Assembly (NCBI GenBank): GCA_964642175.1
Contig: CAZXOK010000001.1
Coordinates: 744,001 to 808,000, forward strand
DNA length: 64,000 bases
Reading direction: 5' to 3'
DNA from: JANQGG01 sp964642175
GTDB lineage: Bacteria > Bacteroidota > Chlorobiia > Chlorobiales > Chloroherpetonaceae
The translations under genes and the position numbers were made by a program. This document shows, piece by piece, positions 1 to 8,924 of the stretch; within the stretch, counting starts at the first letter, position 1, and every line of letters begins with the position of its first letter. Under the pieces are notes generated by a model, which was not told the origin of the DNA, made no database searches, and worked only from the letters and a program-made list of their open reading frames with translations.

Positions 1-1059
1 AATGTAATCTCTGAAATTTTTCCTCAATCCTCTCTGGATCCTAAAACATCCTGGACCTGCCATGTCTCGTTGGGGGAGTGGGCCGATCTTTACCTGGTAG
101 CACCGGCTACTGCAAACACCCTGGCAAAACTTACTTCAGGGCTTTGTGATGATATGCTAACAGCCACTTTTTTAACCTTGCCTCAACACAAGCCCAAACT
201 CATTTTCCCTTCAATGGATCGCGAGATGTACAATGCGCAATCCGTTCAGCGAAATATCCGGCAGCTTGCCGCTGATGGGTGCCGAATTATTGAGCCCGAT
301 AGCGGGGAATTGGCCTCAGGATTAGTTGGAAAAGGCCGGATGCCAGAGCCCGAAACCATTGTAGAGGCCATTATTGAGACCTTTAACGCTGAGAATCAGA
401 TTGATACATTAAACGGCAAGAAAGTCCTGATAACGGCAGGAGCCACCCGTGAAAAAATTGATGATGTGCGGTTTATTTCCAATTATTCCTCCGGAAAAAT
501 GGGGTTTGCCCTGGCTGAACAAGCCAGAAAGCATGGCGCCGATGTGGTGTTGGTTTCCGGTAAAACATTTCTGGATACCCCGGCAGGTGTAAAGCGCATC
601 GATGTGGAAAGCGCTCAGGACATGTATCAGCAAGCCAGCGGCTTTTTTGAGTGGTGTGATCTGTTCATTTCTGCAGCAGCCGTGGCTGATTACAGGCCCG
701 AGAAAAAAATTGATGGAAAAGTTAAAAAAAGCGATGAGCCACTAGAACTCTGCCTGGTGAAAAACCCGGATATTCTGGCTGATTTTGGCAAGCATAAATC
801 TGAAAACCAGGTGGCGGTTGGGTTTGCACTGGAGTCGGCAAATCATAAAGAAAATGCCCTTGAAAAATTACATAAAAAAAATCTGGACATGGTAGTTTTG
901 AATTCTTCAACAATGCCAGGGGCTGGATTTGAGGTGGATACTAACATTGTGACCATACTGGAAAAGGATGGTTCTGAAAGTGAATATCCGATGATGTCGA
1001 AAAATGACGCCTCAAAAGAAATTTTAAAAAAATCAAGTTGTTTCTTCAGAAAAGATTAA
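1..1059 (+). CDS. coaBC: Bifunctional phosphopantothenoylcysteine decarboxylase / phosphopantothenate-cysteine ligase, 5' truncated
   Basis: The frame is open from base 1, so the start lies upstream of the window. The product makes 4'-phosphopantetheine in coenzyme A synthesis: CoaB joins cysteine to phosphopantothenate and the FMN-dependent CoaC decarboxylates the product. Visible are the end of CoaC, with the PATANT flavin-binding motif near base 100 and a GKGRM segment near base 330, and then a full CoaB domain with ITAGATREKID, the FISNYSSGKMG nucleotide loop and a VKNPDIL segment. In the CoaC loop before GKGRM the sequence is ELASG, with Ser (316-318) where E. coli Dfp has its catalytic Cys. 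I have some recollection of this variant in related bacteria but cannot confirm it. Family assignment is firm. Confidence 0.95.
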   Translation, partial: NVISEIFPQSSLDPKTSWTCHVSLGEWADLYLVAPATANTLAKLTSGLCDDMLTATFLTLPQHKPKLIFPSMDREMYNAQSVQRNIRQLAADGCRIIEPDSGELASGLVGKGRMPEPETIVEAIIETFNAENQIDTLNGKKVLITAGATREKIDDVRFISNYSSGKMGFALAEQARKHGADVVLVSGKTFLDTPAGVKRIDVESAQDMYQQASGFFEWCDLFISAAAVADYRPEKKIDGKVKKSDEPLELCLVKNPDILADFGKHKSENQVAVGFALESANHKENALEKLHKKNLDMVVLNSSTMPGAGFEVDTNIVTILEKDGSESEYPMMSKNDASKEILKKSSCFFRKD

Positions 1060-1166
1060 CTAAATATTAACCAGTAACCTTAACCAGCCAGATGACCAGT
1101 TCAGGTTTTTAGCACTCCATTTTTTCTTCTTCTGGCTAGACCCAATGATTTAGGATAAGATTAACT

Positions 1167-1802
1167 ATGCAACAGGGGCATTTATTCGATAAAATTGAAT
1201 CACAGGACGACTTAAGTGCTAAAAACAGTTATACCCTATACAAGATACTCGATGAACTCTACGAAGTAACCCATACCTGCAAAGTTTGCCCTTTAGGCGA
1301 ATTGCGCACTAATTATGTTTTTGGTGAAGGTAATCCCAATGCCAAAGTAGTTGTAGTTGGCGAAGCTCCGGGTGCTGAAGAGGATGCACAAGGCAGGCCA
1401 TTTGTAGGACGCTCAGGTAAGTTGTTGGATAAAATCCTGTCGGCTATAAAATTTACGCGTGATGATGTCTTTATCTGCAATATTGTCAAATGCCGGCCTC
1501 CCGGAAACCGCGAACCACAAAAAGATGAAATAGAGGCATGCAGCCCTATTTTAATGCGGCAGATTCAGATCATTAAACCCCGGATCATACTTCTGCTCGG
1601 CCGGGTTGCTGCAAATGTATTATTGGATAATAAACAGTCAATGTCGGCTATGCGGGGAAAAATAATCCGATGGAACAATATCGATGTTTTTGTAACATAC
1701 CACCCTGCTGCTTTATTGAGAAATCCGAACTGGAAACGTTTATGCTGGGAAGATGTCCAGCACTTACGAAAACATTACGACCAACATTACGCAGCCGACT
1801 GA
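1167..1802 (+). CDS. Family 4 uracil-DNA glycosylase with [4Fe-4S] cluster
   Basis: The 211-residue protein removes uracil from DNA to start base excision repair. The family 4 signature GEAPGAEEDAQGRPFVG lies at about residues 65-81. The second active-site motif, TYHPAALLRNP, lies near the C-terminus. Four cysteines fit the iron-sulfur ligands: C38 and C41 as CxxC, C109 in KCRPPGNREP, and C125. The N-terminal 35 residues before the first Cys are a common extension. The gene sits 36 bases upstream of dnaB on the same strand, so cotranscription with replication functions is plausible. It follows coaBC after about 107 bases. ATG start at 1167; no other in-frame start looks better. Confidence 0.93.
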   Translation: MQQGHLFDKIESQDDLSAKNSYTLYKILDELYEVTHTCKVCPLGELRTNYVFGEGNPNAKVVVVGEAPGAEEDAQGRPFVGRSGKLLDKILSAIKFTRDDVFICNIVKCRPPGNREPQKDEIEACSPILMRQIQIIKPRIILLLGRVAANVLLDNKQSMSAMRGKIIRWNNIDVFVTYHPAALLRNPNWKRLCWEDVQHLRKHYDQHYAAD

Positions 1803-1838
1803 TCTAAACACAGTTAACTTTTTGATAAGGAAACGCAT

Positions 1839-3422
1839 ATGCAGGGAAGTTTTTTAGATAAAGGACACGACCTGAACCAATCCTACCCCCTGGATAAAAT
1901 GGTGGGTTCCCGACGCTCAGTCCGTTCAGAAACGGATTTTTCCAAAGAAGCCCGCATGCCACCCAATGCCTTCGAACGTGAACAGGATGTACTGAGTTGC
2001 GTATTAATTGAAGCCGATGCCATAGAGCGTGTCATAGAAGTATTTGGCGAAAGTGGTGAAACGGTTTTTTACAATGCAAAGCATAAAACCATTTTCAAAG
2101 CCATGCTCACGCTATACAACCGGCGTGAACCCATCGATATTATTACGGTTAGTGAAGAATTAAAGCGGAATGAAGAATTGGAAAATGTTGGCGGCAGTGT
2201 TTATATCGCTGAACTCTCCAATAAAGTAGTCTCAGCTGCTAATGTAGAATTTTATGCTTACTACATTAAGGAAAAAGCGCTTTATCGCAGCCTGATCTCA
2301 ATTGCTACAAATATTTCCTCCAAGTCGTATCAGCAAAACACCGATGTGTTTGATTTGATAGAGCAAGCCTCCCAGGATATGTTCCAGCTCTCTCAGGCAG
2401 GTATCAAGAAAAAAGCAACCGATATTAAATCGCTTTTAAAAGATGCCACCCGCATGATAGAATCGCTGCGCTCACGAAAGAGTGCCATTACCGGTGTGGC
2501 TTCCGGATTTTCTGATCTGGACAAACTTACAGCTGGTTTTCAACCCTCTGATATGGTGATTATAGCGGCCCGCCCTTCAACAGGTAAAACAGCATTTTCG
2601 CTTTCCCTTGCCCGTAATGCTGCCGTTGAGTCCAAATCACCAGTGTTGTTTTTCAGTCTGGAAATGTCAGAAATCCAGCTGGCCACCAGGTTGCTTTGTG
2701 CCGAAGCTTATGTGGAGTCCCAATTGGTGAGAACCGGTAAGATTTCTTCATCCGATATGACCAATATCGTGTCGCGAATGGATCAGCTCTCACAGGCTGA
2801 GATCTATATTGATGATACACCCGGCATTTCAATTATTGAACTTGGCGCCAAGGCCCGCCGTATGAAGCAGGAAAAAAATATTGGCATGATCGTGGTGGAT
2901 TATCTTCAACTTATTTCCGCAGTTAAAGACGGCCGCAGCAATCGTGAGCAGGAAATTGCCCAAATCTCAAGGTCACTCAAGGCCATTGCTAAAGAACTTA
3001 AAATTCCGGTGATTGCATTGGCACAGTTGAACCGTGCCATGGAACAACGCAGCGGCGATAAGCGTCCACAGTTAAGTGACCTGCGAGAATCAGGTTCAAT
3101 TGAGCAGGATGCCGATGTGGTCATGTTCTTATCGAGCCCGGAGCGTTATGGCCTGCAGAATTTTGCTGATGGTTCTTCAACTAAGGATATTATTGAAGTG
3201 ATCATAGGCAAGCAGCGTAATGGTCCTATAGGCGATATTCGCTTGAAATTTTTACGCCAGTACGGGCGGTTTGAGAGTGTTTCTCAGATCTATACCGACT
3301 CTGATTTTCAACCAGCCGAACAGCCCAGAATTGAAAAAGCAGCTGAGGATATTGAAGCACAGAACAAAAAAGAGCCGCCACCATCAGCTTTCATAATCGA
3401 TTCCGAAGATACGCCGTTCTAA
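1839..3422 (+). CDS. dnaB: Replicative DNA helicase DnaB
   Basis: Hexameric 5'-3' helicase that unwinds DNA at the replication fork and binds primase. The N-terminal DnaB domain starts at about residue 40 (PPNAFEREQDVLSCVL) and runs to about 145. The RecA-like ATPase domain follows, with Walker A AARPSTGKT at residues 243-251, Walker B-type MIVVDYLQLI, and the DLRESGSIEQDADVV arginine-finger region. It has 527 residues against about 471 in E. coli. The extra length is a polar N-terminal extension of about 40 residues and an acidic C-terminal tail. No intein interrupts it. An AAGGAA ribosome-binding site lies just before the ATG. A perfect inverted repeat overlaps its stop codon (see 3406-3442). 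Confidence 0.97.
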   Translation: MQGSFLDKGHDLNQSYPLDKMVGSRRSVRSETDFSKEARMPPNAFEREQDVLSCVLIEADAIERVIEVFGESGETVFYNAKHKTIFKAMLTLYNRREPIDIITVSEELKRNEELENVGGSVYIAELSNKVVSAANVEFYAYYIKEKALYRSLISIATNISSKSYQQNTDVFDLIEQASQDMFQLSQAGIKKKATDIKSLLKDATRMIESLRSRKSAITGVASGFSDLDKLTAGFQPSDMVIIAARPSTGKTAFSLSLARNAAVESKSPVLFFSLEMSEIQLATRLLCAEAYVESQLVRTGKISSSDMTNIVSRMDQLSQAEIYIDDTPGISIIELGAKARRMKQEKNIGMIVVDYLQLISAVKDGRSNREQEIAQISRSLKAIAKELKIPVIALAQLNRAMEQRSGDKRPQLSDLRESGSIEQDADVVMFLSSPERYGLQNFADGSSTKDIIEVIIGKQRNGPIGDIRLKFLRQYGRFESVSQIYTDSDFQPAEQPRIEKAAEDIEAQNKKEPPPSAFIIDSEDTPF

Positions 3423-3442
3423 CGTTTCGGGTGGCGTATCTT
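3406..3442 (+). terminator. Inverted repeat straddling the dnaB stop codon
   Basis: AAGATACGCC (3406-3415) is followed 17 bases later by its exact reverse complement GGCGTATCTT (3433-3442). The left arm is inside the dnaB coding sequence and the loop contains the stop codon. There is no T-run directly after it, so it may be a weak terminator or a 3' mRNA-stabilising hairpin. Confidence 0.45.
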
Positions 3443-3743
3443 ATAAATACTTCTATGAAACCTCATAGTGCTCTTAGTGCATCGCTATTAAGAATTTCCC
3501 CCTCTTGTCCGGGCCCTATTCAGATGTTCTTTCATCATTCATCCTGATAGATAAATCGCTTTCCCAGAACCCAAGATAATTGGCTTTTCATATTCTCAGA
3601 AAGTTTGAAAAAACTGAATGCAGAAGAAATCGTAAGACGTTGACTAAGCCGGAGTCTGGCGTATAGGTCAACGTGCTCTGTAATTTAAGTTCATTTCTTA
3701 AATCGGTTACTTTCTTAACACTCCAAACACCCAGGAGGTAATC
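3423..3743. other. Intergenic stretch, 321 bases, no gene recognised
   Basis: Apart from the right arm of the dnaB hairpin and the ribosome-binding site of the next gene (AGGAGGT, 3733-3739), no conserved structure, tRNA or convincing reading frame was seen. It presumably holds the promoter of the small gene at 3744. Confidence 0.5.
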
Positions 3744-4058
3744 ATGTCGACAGTCAGAAAAGATTTTGATGCCTACAAAATATGGTACTATAGCGGTCAT
3801 CCTTACGAGGTATTAATTTATTGCTATATGGGCAATTCCTATGTAGGACGAATTGTTTTCTTTAAAGACGAGTCAACCATTCCGGATAATGCAAATTACT
3901 CAAGTGGCCCATCCATTCATTACCCGTTAAGCCGGTTTAATGATGTAATCAATATTCTGCGTCAGGAAAAGCCATTGTACTTATTCCTGAATTTAAACAA
4001 CAAGATTGGTATAGTGGCCACATCCGATCGTGAGCCGGTAGGTGAAGAAGAGTCGTAA
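3744..4058 (+). CDS. Small conserved-looking hypothetical protein (104 aa)
   Basis: I do not recognise this protein. It is soluble, with no signal peptide or membrane segment, and is rich in aromatic residues: YKIWYYSGHPYEVLIYCY near the N-terminus. It looks like an alternating beta/alpha single domain ending in an acidic tail (GEEES). It is very likely a real gene. An unusually good ribosome-binding site (AGGAGGT at 3733-3739) lies five bases before the ATG, and a strong intrinsic terminator follows at 4088-4122, so it appears to be a single-gene transcription unit. Its neighbours (dnaB upstream, convergent hisA downstream) give no functional hint. Confidence 0.7.
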   Translation: MSTVRKDFDAYKIWYYSGHPYEVLIYCYMGNSYVGRIVFFKDESTIPDNANYSSGPSIHYPLSRFNDVINILRQEKPLYLFLNLNNKIGIVATSDREPVGEEES

Positions 4059-4087
4059 TTACCGGATGTGTGATAATTGAAAACAAG

Positions 4088-4122
4088 GTCTGCAGAAGTT
4101 AAATTTTCTGCAGGCTTTTTTT
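4088..4122 (+). terminator. Intrinsic terminator after the 104-aa gene
   Basis: CTGCAGAA (4090-4097) and TTCTGCAG (4106-4113) form a perfect 8-bp stem with an 8-base loop. It is followed by GC and a run of seven T (4116-4122). Confidence 0.85.
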
Positions 4123-4143
4123 ATATGACTTCCGGGGGTGGTA

Positions 4144-4914
4144 CTAACGTTTGCGGGCAGTTGAAAAGTTGGTATCAAGTTTCATGCCAGACTCATTCAA
4201 ATGCCAGAGCTTTTGGCAGGGAAATGATTCTTCATACATGGCTTTACCAATAATAACAGAGTCGATACCTATATCTTCCATTTTACACAGGTTATTCAGG
4301 TCGTTTTTACAAGCAACGCCGCCTGAAGCCGTAATGTGCATCTGGACTTTGTTAGCAAATTCCAGCACCGATTCGCAATTCAGACCTTCCATGGTACCAT
4401 CGCGTGAGATATCTGTATAGACCAGGCGCTCAACGCCACGCTCTTTCATTTCCAGAGCAAGTTCATAATCGCGCTTTTTGGAGGACTCGGTCCAACCACT
4501 GATTTTGGCAATACCATCTTCAGAGTCGATACCCACTAAAATCTTTCTCGGGCCATAGAGCTCAATCAGGGTGGAAATAAGGTTAGGATCTGTGACCGCA
4601 GCCGAGCCGATCACAATTCTATAGACACCCATTTCAAGGTATTGTCTGGCTTGCTCTACAGTACGGATACCTCCGCCCAACTGTATAGGAATATCAAGCG
4701 TATCAACAATCTCTTTTATTTTATCGGAATTTTTGGGCTCGCCGGAAAGGGCTGCATCCAGGTCTACCACATGGATAAGTTTGGCATTTTGTTTACGCCA
4801 GATGATGGCCATATCGCGTGGTTCGTCCAGATAGATCTTTTCATGTTCAAAGTCGCCACGGGTCAGGCGAACACATTTTCCATCACGGATATCAATGGCT
4901 GGTATTATTAACAT
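4144..4914 (-). CDS. hisA: ProFAR isomerase (HisA)
   Basis: TIM-barrel isomerase that converts ProFAR to PRFAR in the fourth step of histidine synthesis. It starts IPAIDIRDGKCVRL with the first catalytic Asp of the strand-1 phosphate-binding half. The second half-barrel has VYTDISRDGTM with the second catalytic Asp. Phosphate-binding loops appear as QLGGGIRTVEQ and ITASGGVACKND. The length of 256 residues is slightly long, because a 20-residue tail follows the last helix. It is the last gene of a minus-strand unit, 19 bases after hisH, whose product works in the next step with HisF. No hisF, hisB or other his gene is in the window, so the pathway is split. Confidence 0.95.
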   Translation of the reverse strand: MLIIPAIDIRDGKCVRLTRGDFEHEKIYLDEPRDMAIIWRKQNAKLIHVVDLDAALSGEPKNSDKIKEIVDTLDIPIQLGGGIRTVEQARQYLEMGVYRIVIGSAAVTDPNLISTLIELYGPRKILVGIDSEDGIAKISGWTESSKKRDYELALEMKERGVERLVYTDISRDGTMEGLNCESVLEFANKVQMHITASGGVACKNDLNNLCKMEDIGIDSVIIGKAMYEESFPCQKLWHLNESGMKLDTNFSTARKR

Positions 4915-4933
4915 GATACAACAAGATCAACTT

Positions 4934-5539
4934 TCATAAGTTGGCAAAATTACTCAGTAATTTCAGACCGATTTCTGCACTTTTTTCGGGATGAAATTGG
5001 ACAGCAAAAATACCATTTTTTTCAATAGCCGCACAAAATTTTTCACCGGCATACGACGAATAACCAATAGCATGAGATGAATCATCAGGTGCGCAGAAAT
5101 ACGAATGGACAAAGTAGAAATAAGACTCCTGATCAATGCCTTTAAAAAGCAATGAGTCTTTGGTGATCTCAACCGAATTCCATCCTATTTGAGGCACTTT
5201 ATCCTCGCTCGACTCAAAGCGCTTCACCTGGCCTTTTACAACATTTAAACCTTTAAAAGAGCCCATTTCCTGACTCTCAGAAAGCAGTAGCTGCATGCCC
5301 AGACATATTCCGAATATCGGGTATTGTCTGTGGATATGTTCAAGGAGTGCATCGTAAAAACCTCGTTCAATTATGGCTTCAACACCTTGTCCGAAAGCGC
5401 CAACACCCGGCAGAATGATTTTTTCACCAGGTTTAAGCTCACTGGGTGATGAGACAATTTTGTTGGGAACAGTCAGAAAATCGAGTGCCTTTTTAACAGA
5501 GTGCAGGTTTCCTGCATGGTAATCAATGATATAAATCAT
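4934..5539 (-). CDS. hisH: Imidazole glycerol phosphate synthase, glutamine amidotransferase subunit (HisH)
   Basis: Class I glutaminase subunit that supplies ammonia to HisF for making IGP and AICAR from PRFAR. The nucleophile elbow is GICLGMQ with Cys79, and the His-Glu pair is in VQFHPEKS near residue 183. The N-terminal IIDYHAGNLHSVKKAL segment is typical of HisH. The length of 201 residues is normal. It sits 11 bases after the YyaL-like gene and 19 bases before hisA, so the three are probably cotranscribed. HisF must be encoded elsewhere. Confidence 0.95.
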   Translation of the reverse strand: MIYIIDYHAGNLHSVKKALDFLTVPNKIVSSPSELKPGEKIILPGVGAFGQGVEAIIERGFYDALLEHIHRQYPIFGICLGMQLLLSESQEMGSFKGLNVVKGQVKRFESSEDKVPQIGWNSVEITKDSLLFKGIDQESYFYFVHSYFCAPDDSSHAIGYSSYAGEKFCAAIEKNGIFAVQFHPEKSAEIGLKLLSNFANL

Positions 5540-5550
5540 TTAAAAATGGA

Positions 5551-7683
5551 TTAACCGTTCAAGATCTCGTGCAATTTATCCGGATCTTTAATCGGCAGTT
5601 GACAAGCAAAGTCGATGCACATAAAAACGGTAGGTTCAGCATCTTTGGTAGGCAATTCCTTGAGAAAAGGCATAAGTTTGCCGGTTTCTTCGGATGCGTG
5701 TAATACAATCTTTCCTGGTTTGTAATAGCTGAAGAGAACAGATCTTAAGGCTTGCATGTCGGTATGTTCAAGTGAGCCAGATAGAATAACCTGGCTGAGT
5801 TTACCACTTAACATGCCCAAAGCAACCAACATCAGTGGCATATGTGTGCCAAATTTCGCCAGAACTTTGTTAAAAGAAAAGATAGTGCTTTTTGCGATAT
5901 CGTAAAAATCTTCCCGGTCTGTCATTTGGGAAAGTTTTAGAAAGTTTATGGCTGAAATAGAGTTGGCCGATGGTTCAGCACCATCATGATCTTCTTTCAA
6001 ACGCATCAGAATGTTGGGGGCGTTACCCGAAGCACTGAAAAACCCACCATTTTCAGTATCGTAAAAAAGCTCAACCTGCTTTTCTGCCAGCGTAATGGCT
6101 TTTAAGAGGTATTCGGGTTTGAGTGAAGCTTCGTACAAATCGATCAGGGCATGAACCAGAAAAGCATAATCATCCACTTTTCCATCAATAGCACTCTCCC
6201 CATCGCGGTAACGCCGGTACAGCTCCTGGTTTGAATCATTATAGAGGTGTTTGAAAATAAACCCGGTGGTTTGTTCGGCTTGTGTTAAATAGTCCGGATT
6301 ATGCAGTATGACAGACGCTTTTGCAAGGGCCGAGATCATTAACGCGTTCCAGGATGTGATGATCTTATCGTCCAGATGCGGACGCGGGCGCTTTAACCGT
6401 GCATCATAAAGTTTGGCAATAGCGTTGTCTAAAGCTTTTTGCACGGACTCTGAATCGGTGTTAAGTGCCTGGGCGGCTTTCTGGTTACTCATGATCCGTT
6501 GCAGAATATTGTATCCCCTGAACTCGGCATGGGGATCGGCCTTTACATTACCATTCTGTTGAATATCGTAGATCATGCTGATGATCTGGTATTCCTCATC
6601 GCTCAGAAGTGATTTTATTTCATCAGCCTGCCAGATATAAAAACCACCCTCTTTCTTTTCGGTGCTGTCTTGAGTGGGATAACTGTCGGCATCTTCTGCG
6701 CTGTAATAGCCGCCCTCGGGCGAGCGCATATCGAAATTCACGTAATTGAGAATATCAAGGGCAACATTAGAATAAAAAACGTCTTTGCTGCATTGAAAAG
6801 CCTCGAGGTATAGTGTGATGAGCTGCGCATTATCGTAAAGCATTTTCTCAAAATGAGGTACATGCCAGGCCCGGTCGGTTGCATAGCGGGCAAATCCGCC
6901 ACCACCTTTACCGGGTTGGCTTATCAGGTCGTGTATGCCCCCGTCGGTCATTTTTCTGAGGGTTGTTAAGGCCATATTCAGGGCTTCCTTGTTTTTATGC
7001 TGCTCGGCATAATACAGCATGAACTCCAACTGGACCGGGCGCGGAAATTTTGGGGCTTGCCCAAATCCGCCATATTCATGGTCAAAATTAGCAGCCAGTT
7101 CCTGAAACCCATTATCCAAAGCCGAGCGGTCCAGATTGATCTCATCATCACGGGCATGAAATTGGGTCAGTGATTTAAGTTGGCGGGCTGTACCTTCTGC
7201 GGCATCCAAGATTTTGTTGGGTTCGTTTTTCCAGGTGTCGGTAATCCTCTGAAGGACAGAAGCAAATCCGGGCCGCCCGTAACGATCTTCAGGCGGGAAA
7301 TATGTTCCACCTAAAAAAGGCTTCAGGTCCGGAGTGAGCCATACCGACATTGGCCAGCCACCGCTCCCGGTGGAAGCCTGTACAAAGGTCATGTATATTT
7401 TGTCCAAGTCGGGCCGTTCTTCGCGATCAACCTTAACAGATACAAAGTTCTGGTTAAGCAATTCAGCAATGGCCTCGCTTTCGAAAGATTCATGCTCCAT
7501 AACGTGACACCAATGGCAGGTGGAGTATCCGATTGAAAGAAATATCGGTTTTTGCTCGGTTCTTGCTTTCTCAAACGCTTCGTCACCCCAGGCAAACCAG
7601 TCGACCGGGTTGTGGGCATGTTGAAGTAAATAAGGGCTCTTTTCAAATTGGAGACGGTTGGTAAATTTCGGGGTGGTAGACAT
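5551..7683 (-). CDS. YyaL/SSP411-family protein (DUF255 thioredoxin-like domain plus six-hairpin domain)
   Basis: About 710 residues. The N-terminal thioredoxin-like domain carries the family hallmark HNPVDWFAWG and a CHWC pair (STCHWCHVMEHESF), followed by DREERPDLDKIYM and GGWPMSVWLTP. The rest is an alpha-toroid like N-acylglucosamine epimerase/six-hairpin glycosidases, with segments such as HVPHFEKMLYDNAQL and ITSWNALMISALAK. The family (spermatogenesis-associated protein 20 in animals) has no settled biochemical role; a thiol-redox function is only inferred from CxxC. The frame extends to a TTG at 7689, but the ATG at 7683 is the more likely start. It heads the unit continuing into hisH and hisA, with no obvious functional link. 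Confidence 0.9.
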   Translation of the reverse strand: MSTTPKFTNRLQFEKSPYLLQHAHNPVDWFAWGDEAFEKARTEQKPIFLSIGYSTCHWCHVMEHESFESEAIAELLNQNFVSVKVDREERPDLDKIYMTFVQASTGSGGWPMSVWLTPDLKPFLGGTYFPPEDRYGRPGFASVLQRITDTWKNEPNKILDAAEGTARQLKSLTQFHARDDEINLDRSALDNGFQELAANFDHEYGGFGQAPKFPRPVQLEFMLYYAEQHKNKEALNMALTTLRKMTDGGIHDLISQPGKGGGGFARYATDRAWHVPHFEKMLYDNAQLITLYLEAFQCSKDVFYSNVALDILNYVNFDMRSPEGGYYSAEDADSYPTQDSTEKKEGGFYIWQADEIKSLLSDEEYQIISMIYDIQQNGNVKADPHAEFRGYNILQRIMSNQKAAQALNTDSESVQKALDNAIAKLYDARLKRPRPHLDDKIITSWNALMISALAKASVILHNPDYLTQAEQTTGFIFKHLYNDSNQELYRRYRDGESAIDGKVDDYAFLVHALIDLYEASLKPEYLLKAITLAEKQVELFYDTENGGFFSASGNAPNILMRLKEDHDGAEPSANSISAINFLKLSQMTDREDFYDIAKSTIFSFNKVLAKFGTHMPLMLVALGMLSGKLSQVILSGSLEHTDMQALRSVLFSYYKPGKIVLHASEETGKLMPFLKELPTKDAEPTVFMCIDFACQLPIKDPDKLHEILNG

Positions 7684-7951
7684 ATTCAAAAGCTTTTGTA
7701 ATTAATAATTTAAACCTATATTCACCCTACTGGTAAATACCGCAGTTTTTAAAAGTTTATCTTTTAATCCACCCGTTCATTCTTTCAGAACAACATTTTC
7801 GTTATTGGGTTGAGTGAATTATGCATGTCTAACATGGATAATAGCATTTTAATTTCATGTAAGGGAATCAAGAGGGAATCTTTTAAAAATTGTAGTGTGG
7901 CCTGTATTGAAACATTTATAATCGGATAAATCAAAAAAACATTTTATCACT

Positions 7952-8812
7952 ATGTTTAACATTGTTTCTGCACAGTTTTTAGCCGAAAATGTAAAGCGGT
8001 TCGAAATTGAGGCATCCCGCATTGCAAAAAAACGAAAAGCCGGACAATTTATCATATTGAGATTGGATGAACAGGGTGAGCGTGTACCTCTGACCATTGC
8101 AGATTCTGATCCTGAAAAAGGCACCATTTCAATAATTGTTCAGGGTATAGGTAAAACCACCCGGAAATTAAATACCAAGGAATCGGGCGATAAGATTTTG
8201 GATGTAGCAGGCCCATTAGGTGAACCTTCTCATATCGAGAACTTTGGCACGGCAGTCAGCATCGGCGGTGGTGTAGGAACAGCTATTGCATATCCAACCG
8301 CTGTTGCATTAAAACAAGCCGGTAATTATGTGATTACCATCAATGGCGCACGCAATAAAGATCTTGTGATTCTTGAAAAAGAAATGAATGACGTGAGTGA
8401 TGAATCCTATGTAACAACCGATGATGGTTCATATGGATTTCACGGATTTGTGACTCAAAAGCTCCAGGAGCTTATAGACTCCGGAAAGAAAATTGATTTT
8501 GTACTGGCGATAGGGCCAATTCCTATGATGCAAGCTGTTTCAGAAGTTACCAGGCCACATGGTATTAAAACTGTTGTAAGCCTTAATCCAATAATGGTTG
8601 ATGGCACAGGTATGTGCGGTGGTTGCCGGGTAACTGTTGATGGTGAAGCCAAGTTCGCCTGTGTTGATGGACCTGAATTTGATGCTCATCAGGTTGATTT
8701 CAAAAATCTGATGGATCGAAATAAAGTTTATCGTGCATTGGAGCAACATAAACTAGGCGATTTCGAGCACCATTGCAAATTACAGGGCCAGATTGAGCAG
8801 CAAAGCTCATAA
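7952..8812 (+). CDS. nfnA: NADH-dependent ferredoxin:NADP+ oxidoreductase, small subunit (NfnA/NfnS-like, SudB-like)
   Basis: 286 residues of the ferredoxin-NADP reductase fold. A FAD-binding beta-barrel comes first, with QFIILRLDEQGERVPLTI. A nucleotide-binding domain (SIGGGVGTAIAYPTAVAL) follows. The C-terminal [2Fe-2S] motif is MCGGCRVTVDGEAKFACVDG with DAHQVDF. This is the arrangement of the small subunit of the electron-bifurcating transhydrogenase NfnAB (also called NfnSL), which couples NADH, NADPH and ferredoxin. The large subunit follows after 112 bases. Homologues are also annotated as sulfide dehydrogenase or glutamate-synthase-associated reductase. The adjacent partner favours Nfn, but bifurcation is inferred. 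A TATAAT-like hexamer lies at 7917-7922. Confidence 0.88.
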   Translation: MFNIVSAQFLAENVKRFEIEASRIAKKRKAGQFIILRLDEQGERVPLTIADSDPEKGTISIIVQGIGKTTRKLNTKESGDKILDVAGPLGEPSHIENFGTAVSIGGGVGTAIAYPTAVALKQAGNYVITINGARNKDLVILEKEMNDVSDESYVTTDDGSYGFHGFVTQKLQELIDSGKKIDFVLAIGPIPMMQAVSEVTRPHGIKTVVSLNPIMVDGTGMCGGCRVTVDGEAKFACVDGPEFDAHQVDFKNLMDRNKVYRALEQHKLGDFEHHCKLQGQIEQQSS

Positions 8813-8924
8813 CTGCCATTGTTTGCTCTTTAACAAGCAGGTGCTTAAAACCAAAGAACATTTGTCTACATCATTACAAAACCAGATTATTAGAGTCATT
8901 CTAATCGAAAACAGTTAATAGGAT

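Noticed and set aside
1108..1118. TTAGCACTC-like half of a CIRCE operator upstream of the UDG gene
   Set aside because: The required second half (GAGTGCTAA nine bases later) is absent.
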